A stretch of 15,549 bases of DNA, taken from Bacteroidales bacterium (GTDB lineage: Bacteria > Bacteroidota > Bacteroidia > Bacteroidales > VadinHA17). The notes beneath the pieces are model-generated. The model saw only the letters and a list, made by a program, of their open reading frames with translations, searched no databases and was not told the origin of the DNA. Made by a program: the position numbers and the translations under genes. The stretch covers positions 1 to 15,549 of the forward strand of contig JALOMK010000011.1 of the NCBI GenBank assembly GCA_025455505.1. Direction: 5' to 3'. This document shows positions 5,880 through 13,345 of the stretch, piece after piece (within the stretch, counting starts at the first letter, position 1; each line of letters begins with the position of its first letter).

Positions 5880-8606
5880 ATGTCAAACGTTAAAAGAGTT
5901 TACTCCTTTGGAAAGAAGACTGCAGAAGGAAAAGCAGATATGAAGAACCTTCTCGGAGGCAAGGGAGCCAACCTGGCTGAGATGTGCCTCCTCGGACTTC
6001 CGGTTCCTGCCGGTTTCACTATCACTACTGAAGCCTGTGTTGAGTATTACACAAACAACTGCACTCCTCACCCCGACCTTATGCCTGAAGTATGGGCCGC
6101 GATGAAGAAGACGGAAGAAGCCATGAACATGAAGTACGGCGACCCGGAGAATGCCCTCCTGGTTTCATGCCGTTCAGGCGCAAGAAAATCAATGCCCGGC
6201 ATGATGGACACAGTGCTTAATATCGGCCTTTGCTCAGCCACCATCCCCGGTTTCCTCAAGAAGACAAACAACCCGAGGTTTGTGTGGGACTCATACCGTC
6301 GTCTTATCATGATGTATGCAGACGTTGTTATGGAAAAAGCAGAAGGCATCGAGCCTTCAGAAGGCAAAGGCATCCGCAAGCAGCTTGACGAGATGCTCGA
6401 TGAATTCAAGAAGCACAAAGGTTATAAATCCGACACTGAGATCACAGCTGACGAGCTGAAGCAGCTCGCTGAAGATTTCAAGAAAAAAATAAAGGAAGTA
6501 CTCGGAACCCCGTTCCCGGATGATGCCAGGGAGCAGCTAGAGGGTGGCATAAAGGCCGTTTTCAAGAGCTGGAATGGCAAGAAAGCTGTTTCATACAGGC
6601 GCATTGAAGGTATTCCGGATGACTGGGGAACAGCCGTAAACGTACAGGCAATGGTGTTTGGAAACATGGGTGACTCATCAGCAACAGGTGTGGCTTTCAC
6701 ACGTAACCCCGCTACAGGCGAGAACCTTTTCTACGGAGAATGGCTCGTAAACGCACAGGGTGAGGATGTTGTCGCCGGTATCCGCACTCCCAGCCCTCTT
6801 AACGACGATACAAAGAATGAGCAGAACAAGCACCTGCACAGCATGCAGGAAGCGATGCCTTCAACATACAAGGAGCTTTGTGTGATTCGTGAAACTCTCG
6901 AGAAGTCATTCAAGGACATGCTCGACATAGAGTTTACAATACAGGAGGGTGTTCTTTATATGCTTCAGTGCCGCGCCGGAAAACGTACCGGGACTGCTGC
7001 AGTGAATATGGCCATGGACATGCTTCACGAGAAGCTTATCGACGAAAAGACAGCTGTCATGAGGGTTGATCCCGCGCAGCTCGACGAGCTTCTGCACCCC
7101 ATCTGCAACCCTGATGCCGAGAAGAAGGTAAATCCGCTTGTGAAAGGTCTTCCCGCAGGCCCTGGCGCTGCAGTCGGAAAGATAGTCTTCACCGCCGAGG
7201 ATGCTGTTGCATGGTTCCGCAAGGGAGAAAAAGTGATCCTCCTCCGCGAAGAGACAAACCCAGAGGACGTTGAAGGAATGCGCGCAGCTGAAGGTATCCT
7301 TACAGCACGCGGCGGCATGACCTCGCACGCTGCTCTTGTTGCACGCGGCTGGGGCAAGTGCTGCATCGTCGGCGCAGGCGGACTCCATGTTGATGCCTCA
7401 ACAAAAACTGCAAAGGTAGCAGGCACATCAACAGTACTCAGGGAAGGCGATGTAGTTACCCTCAACGGCACAAAAGGAAATGTTTACACCGGCGCCATAG
7501 AGCTCATGGATGCTTCTGAAAACCCGAGGTTCCAGGAGTACATGACAATTGTTGACAAGTACCGCAAAATGGGTGTGCGCACAAATGCAGACACACCTGA
7601 TGATGCCAAAGTAGCACGCGACTACGGTGCAGAAGGTATCGGACTCTTCCGTACGGAGCACATGTTCTACGGCAAGGGCTCGGAGCAGCCGCTCTTCCTT
7701 CTCCGCAAGATGATCCTGAGCGCGAATGAGGCCGAACGCCGCAACGCACTTGATGAGCTCTTCCACTTCGTCAAGAAAGATATGAAAGCCACTATGGCTG
7801 CAATGGACGGACTGCCTGTAACTTTCAGGCTCCTCGACCCGCCGCTTCACGAGTTTGTTCCGCAGGGAGCAGAAAAGCAGGCTGAGCTTGCCAAGGCTCT
7901 CGGCATCAACCCTGCCGATGTTGCAAAAAGAGGCGAGGCTCTCCATGAGTCGAACCCGATGATGGGACACCGCGGCGTTCGTCTCGGCGTTACATACCCT
8001 GAAGTTACCGAGATGCAGATACGTGCAATTTTCGAGGGAACCATGGAACTCATACAGGAAGGCAGGCAGCCTCATCCCGAGATCATGGTGCCCGTGACAT
8101 GCGACGTATCGGAACTCGATGTTACAAAGAAGGTGACTGACATGGTTTACGAGGAAGTATGCAAAAAATTCGGAGTTAAGTCTATAGATTACAAGTACGG
8201 TACAATGATTGAAATTCCGCGTGCATGCCTTCTTTCGGACAGGATGGCGAAGAGCGCAGAGTTCTTCTCATTTGGAACGAATGACCTCACACAGATGACT
8301 TTCGGTTTCAGCCGCGATGACATCGGTGGCTTCATGAATGACTATCTCGACAAGAAGATGCTTGCAGCCGATCCGTTCCAGACTATCGACCAGGATGGCG
8401 TTGGCCAGCTTGTAAAAATGTCTGTTGAAAAAGGACGCGCCACACGTCCCGACCTCAAAGTTGGTATCTGCGGCGAACAGGGCGGCGACCCGGCTTCAGT
8501 TGAGTTCTGCTACAAAACAGGTCTCACATATGTCAGCTGTTCACCGTTCAGGGTTCCTATTGCAAGGCTTGCAGCTGCACAGGCTGCCCTCAAGGCCGGT
8601 AAATAG
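5880..8606 (+). CDS. ppdK: Pyruvate, phosphate dikinase
   Basis: Interconverts pyruvate + ATP + Pi and phosphoenolpyruvate + AMP + PPi; depending on PPi supply it serves gluconeogenesis or PPi-linked glycolysis. The 908 residues hold the three expected parts: N-terminal ATP-grasp domain (GGKGANLAEM near 26-35, SCRSGARKSMPGMMDT, and QAMVFGNMGDSSATGVAFTR), the swivelling phosphohistidine domain with GGMTSHAALVARGWG (His483, with the Thr481 that regulatory proteins modify in plant enzymes), and the C-terminal PEP/pyruvate barrel with FRTEHMF, FGTNDLTQMTFGFSRDD and Cys864 in GICGEQGGDP. The gene has its own promoter and ends in a strong terminator. By eye, its arginine codons are mainly CGC/CGT, while neighbours such as xerD and pckA mainly use AGG, which suggests high expression. 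Several long antisense frames across it are a by-product of this composition. Confidence 0.98.
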   Translation: MSNVKRVYSFGKKTAEGKADMKNLLGGKGANLAEMCLLGLPVPAGFTITTEACVEYYTNNCTPHPDLMPEVWAAMKKTEEAMNMKYGDPENALLVSCRSGARKSMPGMMDTVLNIGLCSATIPGFLKKTNNPRFVWDSYRRLIMMYADVVMEKAEGIEPSEGKGIRKQLDEMLDEFKKHKGYKSDTEITADELKQLAEDFKKKIKEVLGTPFPDDAREQLEGGIKAVFKSWNGKKAVSYRRIEGIPDDWGTAVNVQAMVFGNMGDSSATGVAFTRNPATGENLFYGEWLVNAQGEDVVAGIRTPSPLNDDTKNEQNKHLHSMQEAMPSTYKELCVIRETLEKSFKDMLDIEFTIQEGVLYMLQCRAGKRTGTAAVNMAMDMLHEKLIDEKTAVMRVDPAQLDELLHPICNPDAEKKVNPLVKGLPAGPGAAVGKIVFTAEDAVAWFRKGEKVILLREETNPEDVEGMRAAEGILTARGGMTSHAALVARGWGKCCIVGAGGLHVDASTKTAKVAGTSTVLREGDVVTLNGTKGNVYTGAIELMDASENPRFQEYMTIVDKYRKMGVRTNADTPDDAKVARDYGAEGIGLFRTEHMFYGKGSEQPLFLLRKMILSANEAERRNALDELFHFVKKDMKATMAAMDGLPVTFRLLDPPLHEFVPQGAEKQAELAKALGINPADVAKRGEALHESNPMMGHRGVRLGVTYPEVTEMQIRAIFEGTMELIQEGRQPHPEIMVPVTCDVSELDVTKKVTDMVYEEVCKKFGVKSIDYKYGTMIEIPRACLLSDRMAKSAEFFSFGTNDLTQMTFGFSRDDIGGFMNDYLDKKMLAADPFQTIDQDGVGQLVKMSVEKGRATRPDLKVGICGEQGGDPASVEFCYKTGLTYVSCSPFRVPIARLAAAQAALKAGK

Positions 8607-8630
8607 AACATAATTACTGATGATAAGTAT

Positions 8631-8665
8631 GGAAGGTGTCTCTTAAGGAGGCACCTTCTTTTTTT
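8631..8665 (+). terminator. Intrinsic terminator of ppdK
   Basis: A stem of 10 pairs joins 8633-8642 and 8648-8657 around the loop TTAAG, with one G-T wobble; it can extend by G8632-C8658. A run of seven T follows (8659-8665). It starts about 25 bases after the ppdK stop and should separate ppdK from pckA. Confidence 0.9.
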
Positions 8666-8757
8666 ACCAGGGGGCCGCGTTGACGGGCCTGAATTAATCT
8701 ATGTACTGACGAGGCAGAGGTCAGCGGAAAGCAAGTGCCGGCTTCCATTATGAGCCT
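8666..8757. other. Unassigned intergenic stretch with two small inverted repeats
   Basis: No coding frame of note lies between the ppdK terminator and the pckA promoter region. Two short hairpins lie side by side: CTGAC (8706-8710) with GTCAG (8720-8724), and GGAAAGC (8726-8732) with GCTTCC (8741-8746, one bulged A). No T run follows, and the stretch lies upstream of the predicted pckA start of transcription, so a role as pckA leader would need a second promoter. Confidence 0.35.
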
Positions 8758-8761
8758 CCCG

Positions 8762-8775
8762 TTTTTTCGAAAAAA
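8762..8775. promoter_or_regulatory. Perfect 14-bp palindrome at the pckA promoter, possible operator
   Basis: TTTTTTCGAAAAAA reads identically on both strands, centred on CG at 8768-8769. It ends 5 bases before the predicted -7 box and so lies across the region where the -33 element would sit. The position suits a repressor or activator site, or an A-tract bend; no regulator can be named from the sequence. Confidence 0.4.
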
Positions 8776-8780
8776 TGATC

Positions 8781-8788
8781 TATCTTTG
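8781..8788 (+). promoter_or_regulatory. Predicted pckA promoter, -7 element
   Basis: TATCTTTG is a full match to TAnnTTTG. A convincing -33 TTTG is missing at the usual 19-20 base distance, where the palindrome begins, so activator dependence is possible. Transcription would begin near 8794. That leaves almost no leader for a GTG start at 8799 but about 29 bases for the ATG at 8823. Confidence 0.5.
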
Positions 8789-8822
8789 AGCCGAACCTGT
8801 GAACAGTAAACGATACCAGCCT

Positions 8823-10442
8823 ATGATCACTGAAAAGGACCTGCTTAGCTACGGAATTTCCGACCCCGCCGAGATCATCTACAACCCATCGTACAACCAG
8901 CTCTTTGCCGAGGAAACAAAGCCGGGGCTGAGCCGTTTTGAAAAAGGTGTAATCACAAGGCACGGTGCAATAGCTGTCGACACAGGAGTTTTCACAGGGC
9001 GCTCGCCGAAAGACAAGTACGTAGTTCTCGATGATAAAACAAGGGACACAGTCTGGTGGAGGTCGGAGAAGAACAAGGTTTCCGACAACAAGCCTGTTGA
9101 CGCCGGAATATGGAATCATCTCAGGGGACTTGCCGGAATTCAGCTGTCGGGCAAAAGACTGTTTGTAGTCGATTGTTTCTGCGGTGCAAACGAGAGCAGC
9201 AGGTTGAAGGTTCGCTTTGTGGTCGAAGTGGCATGGCAGGCTCATTTTGTAAAGAACATGTTCATAAGGCCCGAGCCTTCGGAACTTGAAGGCTTCACAC
9301 CCGATTTCGTGGTTCTCAATGCCTCAAAGACAGTGAACCCCGACTGGCAGAAGCAGGGCCTTAATTCCGAGAACTTCATTGTATTCAATCTTACAGAGGG
9401 GATGTGCGTCATCGGCGGCACCTGGTATGGAGGGGAAATGAAAAAGGGCATTTTCTCCGTGATGAACTATTACCTTCCCCTGAAAGGCATAGCATCTATG
9501 CACTGCTCGGCAAATGCCGGTGCCGGTGGAGACACAGCCGTCTTTTTCGGACTCTCGGGCACTGGAAAAACGACGCTTTCAACCGATCCCGAAAGGGCTC
9601 TTATCGGCGATGATGAACACGGATGGGACGATGACGGCGTATTCAACTTCGAAGGAGGCTGCTACGCCAAATGCATAAAGCTGAGCGAGCAGAATGAACC
9701 TGACATTTACAACGCAATCAGGCGCGACGCCCTTCTTGAGAATGTTGTAGTGCTGCCTGACGGCTCTGTTGACTATAATGACAATTCAAAGACTGAAAAT
9801 ACAAGGGTATCCTACCCCATATATCACATAGACAATATAGTAAAGCCTGTATCAAGATCGGGGCATGCGAGGAAGGTCATTTTTCTCACTGCCGATGCCT
9901 TCGGGGTTCTTCCTCCCGTCAGCAGGCTGAACGAGGGCCAGACAAAGTACTGGTTCCTGAGCGGCTACACAGCCAAGATCGCAGGTACTGAAAGGGGCAT
10001 TGTGGAACCAGTACCTCATTTCTCAGCCTGCTTCGGAGCAGTATTCCTCATGCTCGATCCTCTCGTCTATGCCGAACTCCTTACCGCGCGCATGAAACAG
10101 AGCAAGGCCGAGGCATGGCTTGTCAACACGGGATGGAAAGGCGGTTCATACGGAACAGGGACAAGAATTGACCTGCGATCTACAAGAAACATAATTAATG
10201 CGATCCTGAACGACAAAATTGACAGGGACGGATTCAGGGCACTTCCTATTTTCAACCTCAGCATCCCGTCTTATGTTGAAGGAGTTGACGAGAGCATCCT
10301 CGATCCTTCGAAAGCCTGGGAGTCACGAACAAAATGGCACATCGCAGCCACCGACCTGGCGTACAAGTTCATGTCGAACTTCAATAAGTTTTCAGTTAGC
10401 CGCGATACCGCCGAGCTGGCTGAATACGGCCCTAAGGTTTAA
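8823..10442 (+). CDS. pckA: Phosphoenolpyruvate carboxykinase (ATP)
   Basis: Converts oxaloacetate + ATP to phosphoenolpyruvate + CO2 + ADP; in many anaerobic Bacteroidota it runs in the carboxylating direction towards succinate. From the ATG at 8823 the protein has 539 residues, about the length of E. coli PckA (540), which it resembles along its whole length. Key motifs: GRSPKDK (59-65, substrate binding), YGGEMKKG with the metal-binding lysine, MHCSAN, the P-loop GLSGTGKT (243-250), [11 protein letters not shown] (metal-binding aspartate and kinase-2 region), ENTRVSYPI and the adenine-side NTGWKGG. An in-frame GTG at 8799 would add eight residues but lies only about 5 bases after the predicted transcription start, so I prefer the ATG. 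It is the ATP-type family, not the GTP type. plsY starts 25 bases downstream with no terminator seen, so read-through is likely. Confidence 0.97.
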   Translation: MITEKDLLSYGISDPAEIIYNPSYNQLFAEETKPGLSRFEKGVITRHGAIAVDTGVFTGRSPKDKYVVLDDKTRDTVWWRSEKNKVSDNKPVDAGIWNHLRGLAGIQLSGKRLFVVDCFCGANESSRLKVRFVVEVAWQAHFVKNMFIRPEPSELEGFTPDFVVLNASKTVNPDWQKQGLNSENFIVFNLTEGMCVIGGTWYGGEMKKGIFSVMNYYLPLKGIASMHCSANAGAGGDTAVFFGLSGTGKTTLSTDPERALIGDDEHGWDDDGVFNFEGGCYAKCIKLSEQNEPDIYNAIRRDALLENVVVLPDGSVDYNDNSKTENTRVSYPIYHIDNIVKPVSRSGHARKVIFLTADAFGVLPPVSRLNEGQTKYWFLSGYTAKIAGTERGIVEPVPHFSACFGAVFLMLDPLVYAELLTARMKQSKAEAWLVNTGWKGGSYGTGTRIDLRSTRNIINAILNDKIDRDGFRALPIFNLSIPSYVEGVDESILDPSKAWESRTKWHIAATDLAYKFMSNFNKFSVSRDTAELAEYGPKV

Positions 10443-10467
10443 TGTTTACTGAACACTGAATCAGAAC

Positions 10468-11118
10468 ATGAATACGACATCCCTGTATGCCCCGCTTACA
10501 CTCGCCTATTTTATAGGTTCGGTTCCGACAGCCGTATGGGCAGGTAAGTTATTTCACAAAATTGACATAAGGGAACACGGCAGCCGTAATGCCGGTGCAA
10601 CAAACACAGTCAGGGTCCTCGGCTGGAAAACAGGAATACCTGTCCTTGTTATAGACCTTGCAAAGGGCTGGCTTGCAGCAATGCTTCCTGTATTTTTCGG
10701 GATGGCTGAAAGAGATAGTTCAAGGCTTGTCAACCTCCAGATCTTCGCAGGAGTCCTGGCAGTTCTCGGACACATTTACCCCTTGTTTGCCGGATTCAGG
10801 GGCGGAAAGGGCGTTGCAACTGTTTTTGGTGTCCTGCTGGCGCTGCATCCCCTGCTTACGGTTTCATGCCTGGGGGTATTCCTTGCGGTTGTACTCCCAA
10901 CTGGAATAGTATCTATTGCCTCAATAAGTGCCGGGCTGGCGTTCCCGCTTCTTCTCTTCCTTGTCTTTGACACGCCTTCGGATGTCTTCAGGATATTCTC
11001 GGTAATAGTGGCACTGGCCCTGGTGTATACGCACAGGCAGAATATAAGGCGCCTCCTGAAGGGTGAGGAAAAGAAGCTGTTTACCCTTGGAAGAAAAGCG
11101 ACCGGGGAAAAAAGCTAA
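10468..11118 (+). CDS. plsY: Acyl-phosphate:glycerol-3-phosphate acyltransferase
   Basis: Integral membrane enzyme that moves a fatty acyl group from acyl phosphate to glycerol 3-phosphate, making lysophosphatidic acid for phospholipid synthesis. The 216 residues include the three PlsY motifs: GSVPTAVW (17-24), GSRNAGATNTVRVLG (38-52), and GHIYPLFAGFRGGKGVAT (101-118), and the family tail motif HRQNIRRLLKGEE. Hydrophobic segments around 8-26, 56-78, 90-107, 120-140 and 143-167, plus one near 172-183, fit the multi-pass topology. The ATG at 10468 gives the usual short N-terminus. The gene lies 25 bases after pckA and likely shares its transcript. Its stop codon overlaps the stop of the convergent M48 protease gene by 4 bases. 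The functional partner PlsX is not in the window. Confidence 0.95.
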   Translation: MNTTSLYAPLTLAYFIGSVPTAVWAGKLFHKIDIREHGSRNAGATNTVRVLGWKTGIPVLVIDLAKGWLAAMLPVFFGMAERDSSRLVNLQIFAGVLAVLGHIYPLFAGFRGGKGVATVFGVLLALHPLLTVSCLGVFLAVVLPTGIVSIASISAGLAFPLLLFLVFDTPSDVFRIFSVIVALALVYTHRQNIRRLLKGEEKKLFTLGRKATGEKS

Positions 11119-12059
11119 TACTGCTCAAGCAGCTGTATGCGTTTCTCAACAGGCGGGTGAGTTGCGAACAATCCCGTCAGCGAGAAGGAAGTCTTTTTAT
11201 CCTTCAGGCGGGGATTTTCGATAAACATCTGCGCCACATCATTGCGTTTTACAGCTTCTATCGCAGGATCCTGCGAAATTTTCCTCAGTGCCGAAGCCAG
11301 GGCGAGAGGATTTCTTGTAAGCTCGGCAGCTCCGGCATCGGCAAGATATTCCCTCTTCCTTGAAAGTGCAAAGCGAAACAGCGATGCAAGGAGCAGACCG
11401 ATCAGGGCAAGAATGAGAATTATTATTATTCCTCCTCCCTTTTTCCCTTTTCCAGCTGACCTGCCTCCGCCGTAGGCAAGCGATCGGAATATCGTCTCTG
11501 AAATGAAGGCGAATATTCCGACAAAGACCACCGAGATTATGAGGAGTCTCACATCGCGGTTACGGATGTGGGTGAGCTCGTGTGCTATTACGGCTTCGAG
11601 TTCCTCGTCATTGAGCCTGTTAATTATTCCCCGTGAGAGCGACACCGAGTAACTCTTCTCCCCTATCCCGCTTGCGAAGGCATTGAGCGAATCATCTTCG
11701 ATTATCATGACCTTTGGCATTGTCATACCCCGCGAAATGCAAAGGTTCTCAACCAGGTTATAAACCCTCTTGTTCTCCTGCCGCTCCAGTGGCTTTGAGC
11801 CTGTTGCGGAATTTATCATCGCCGAATGGGAGAAATAGGCAATCAAAAACCAGGCTCCCACAGCAGCAAGCACCCACGGGATTGTCCGTGTGAACTGGTA
11901 GTTCACATCCCTGATGTCGAATTCCTGGCCGTTAAAGTAGGCGAAAGCATAGAAGAACAGCCAGGTGAGAACGACAAAGACAGCCGGGAACATTGCAAGA
12001 ATAACAGCCGAACTTGTATTATTCCTCCATATCTGGCTCTGCAGCCCGAAATACTTCAT
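11115..12059 (-). CDS. M48-family membrane zinc metalloprotease, HtpX-like
   Basis: A predicted membrane protease of 314 residues. The zinc site is complete: HELTH at 160-164 (catalytic Glu161) and Glu237 in SRKREYLADAGA, the usual third ligand of family M48. The C-terminal THPPVEKRIQLL is the HtpX-type ending. Transmembrane segments can be seen at about 18-42, 62-80, 173-193 and 210-232. Between the third and fourth lies a Gly/Lys-rich linker (YGGGRSAGKGKKGGG, 196-210), not usual in E. coli HtpX. HtpX proteins remove damaged membrane proteins; the substrate here is unknown. The gene follows lemA with 5 bases between, a pairing found widely in bacteria, which suggests a joint envelope role. 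Its 3' end overlaps plsY on the other strand. I leave the symbol blank because HtpX orthology cannot be settled by eye. Confidence 0.93.
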   Translation of the reverse strand: MKYFGLQSQIWRNNTSSAVILAMFPAVFVVLTWLFFYAFAYFNGQEFDIRDVNYQFTRTIPWVLAAVGAWFLIAYFSHSAMINSATGSKPLERQENKRVYNLVENLCISRGMTMPKVMIIEDDSLNAFASGIGEKSYSVSLSRGIINRLNDEELEAVIAHELTHIRNRDVRLLIISVVFVGIFAFISETIFRSLAYGGGRSAGKGKKGGGIIIILILALIGLLLASLFRFALSRKREYLADAGAAELTRNPLALASALRKISQDPAIEAVKRNDVAQMFIENPRLKDKKTSFSLTGLFATHPPVEKRIQLLEQY

Positions 12060-12064
12060 ATTAT

Positions 12065-12625
12065 TCAGAACTGGATTTTGGGTGGCTGTTCAGCTGCTGC
12101 CCGCTGGTCGCCCAGTTCAAACATGGGCTCACGCCTGAAGTTGAACATTGTGGCTATCAGGTTTGAAGGAAACAGTTCCGTTGCAACGTTGAGTTCCTTG
12201 GTTGCCGAGTTAAAGAAGCGCCTTGCTGCAGCTATCTTGTTCTCAACATCCGATATTTCGTTCTGCAGATCGAGGAAATTCTGGCTCGCCTTAAGGTCGG
12301 GATAAGCCTCGAGCTGAACCCTGAGCCCGTCCAGTGCTGTTGAAAGACGTGTCTCGGCAGCTATCTTCTCGTTAATAGTGCCGGCTTTCATTGCATTTGA
12401 ACGCGCCTCTGTTATTTCCGTAAGCACGCCGCGTTCATGTGTCAGGTACCCCTTCACTGTATCGACAAGCTGAGGTATCAGGTCATGCCGTTGCTTAAGC
12501 TGAACATCGACATCTGCAAAAGCCTGCTCACGGTTGTTCCGGAGCCTTACAAGGCGGTTGTAGAGTGACACAGCCCATACTGCAACAAGCACAACAGCCA
12601 GGATCAGGATAAGAAATGCGCCCAT
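12065..12625 (-). CDS. lemA: LemA family protein
   Basis: A 186-residue protein with one N-terminal transmembrane segment (residues 3-20), followed by the conserved LemA block (YNRLVRLRNNREQAFADVDV, 22-41), LKQRHDLIPQLVDTVKGYL and the second signature AYPDLKASQNFLDLQNEI, then FFNSATKELNVATELFPSNL and MFNFRREPMFE. The fold is a membrane-anchored antiparallel helical bundle. The family's molecular role is not settled; it is often encoded with M48 proteases or TPM-domain proteins, and here the M48 gene begins 5 bases after the stop. Length and motif order are normal, and the short Gln/Pro-containing tail (AAAEQPPKIQF) is ordinary for the family. The start at 12625 is preceded by an AT-rich stretch, as usual in this group. 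Confidence 0.95.
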   Translation of the reverse strand: MGAFLILILAVVLVAVWAVSLYNRLVRLRNNREQAFADVDVQLKQRHDLIPQLVDTVKGYLTHERGVLTEITEARSNAMKAGTINEKIAAETRLSTALDGLRVQLEAYPDLKASQNFLDLQNEISDVENKIAAARRFFNSATKELNVATELFPSNLIATMFNFRREPMFELGDQRAAAEQPPKIQF

Positions 12626-12761
12626 TTTTAATGATTTAGTGAATTAATATAAGTGCCCGAATATTGAAATAAAGATAAATAAAAAATCGGGCTGTTTTAT
12701 CTTGGAAAGTCGATCTGTTTTAGTATTTTTCCAATGAAACGAATCTAATAAACCTGACTAA
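12626..12761. promoter_or_regulatory. Divergent regulatory region between lemA and rubrerythrin
   Basis: This AT-rich gap serves two divergent pairs. For the plus strand, CTTG (12701-12704) and TATTTTTC (12724-12731) are 19 bases apart and resemble the Bacteroidota -33/-7 pair, with transcription from about 12737. For the minus strand, TATCTTTA (complement of 12670-12677) is a 7-of-8 match to the -7 box without a clear -33. GCCCGA (12655-12660) and TCGGGC (12687-12692) are an inverted repeat with a 26-base spacer around that box. Confidence 0.45.
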
Positions 12762-13340
12762 ATGGAAAAGAGCATTAAAGGAACCGAAACCGAAAAGAAC
12801 CTTCTGAAGGCATTTGCCGGAGAATCACAGGCCAAAAACAGGTATGAATTTGCTGCCAAGGTGGCTAAGGAGGAAGGATACGAGCAGATAGCCGGCATTT
12901 TCCTCGAGACAGCCCTGCAGGAGCAGCAGCATGCAAAGAGGTTTTTCAAATTCCTCGAGGGTGGGATGCTTGAAATTACAGCCTGCTACCCGGCCGGAAA
13001 GATCGACACTACAAGCGGCAACCTTCTTGCTGCCGCCGAGGGTGAACATGAAGAGTGGAGCGATCTTTATCCTGCCTTTGCCGATGTCGCCGAGAAGGAA
13101 GGATTCAAGACAGTGGCAACTGCATTCCGTGCGATTGCCGCCGCTGAAAAGGGACATGAGGAGCGCTACAGGAAGCTGCTTGAGAATGTAATGGGCAACA
13201 AGGTATTCGAGCGCGGGGAAAAAGTGTTCTGGTATTGCAGGAAATGCGGTTACATACATTTCGGAACCAAACCGCTGAAGAACTGCCCGGCATGCCTGCA
13301 CCCCGAAAGTTATTTTGAACTGCTTTCAACAAACTATTAA
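12762..13340 (+). CDS. Rubrerythrin
   Basis: Cytoplasmic non-haem iron peroxidase of anaerobes: reduces hydrogen peroxide to water with electrons from NAD(P)H via a rubredoxin-type partner. The 192 residues have the two classic parts. The four-helix diiron domain carries Glu21, the ExxH at 54-57, Glu95 and Glu98 in GEHEEWSDLYP, and a second ExxH at 129-132. The C-terminal rubredoxin-like iron site has Cys159, Cys162 (WYCRKCGYIH), Cys175 and Cys178 (NCPACLHP). All ligands are present, so it should be active. The ATG at 12762 gives the normal N-terminus. The nitroreductase gene starts 5 bases after the stop, so they form an operon. A promoter can be proposed at 12701-12731. It supports an anaerobic, oxygen-exposed lifestyle. 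Confidence 0.97.
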   Translation: MEKSIKGTETEKNLLKAFAGESQAKNRYEFAAKVAKEEGYEQIAGIFLETALQEQQHAKRFFKFLEGGMLEITACYPAGKIDTTSGNLLAAAEGEHEEWSDLYPAFADVAEKEGFKTVATAFRAIAAAEKGHEERYRKLLENVMGNKVFERGEKVFWYCRKCGYIHFGTKPLKNCPACLHPESYFELLSTNY

Positions 13341-13345
13341 TTGAA

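Noticed and set aside
6068..8075. Several long open frames (116 to 215 codons) antisense to ppdK
   Set aside because: They lie opposite a full-length, motif-complete enzyme gene, have no recognisable domains, and follow from its strong codon bias.
12825..13301. 158-codon frame antisense to rubrerythrin
   Set aside because: It covers a gene with all metal ligands intact, and its translation resembles no family I know.
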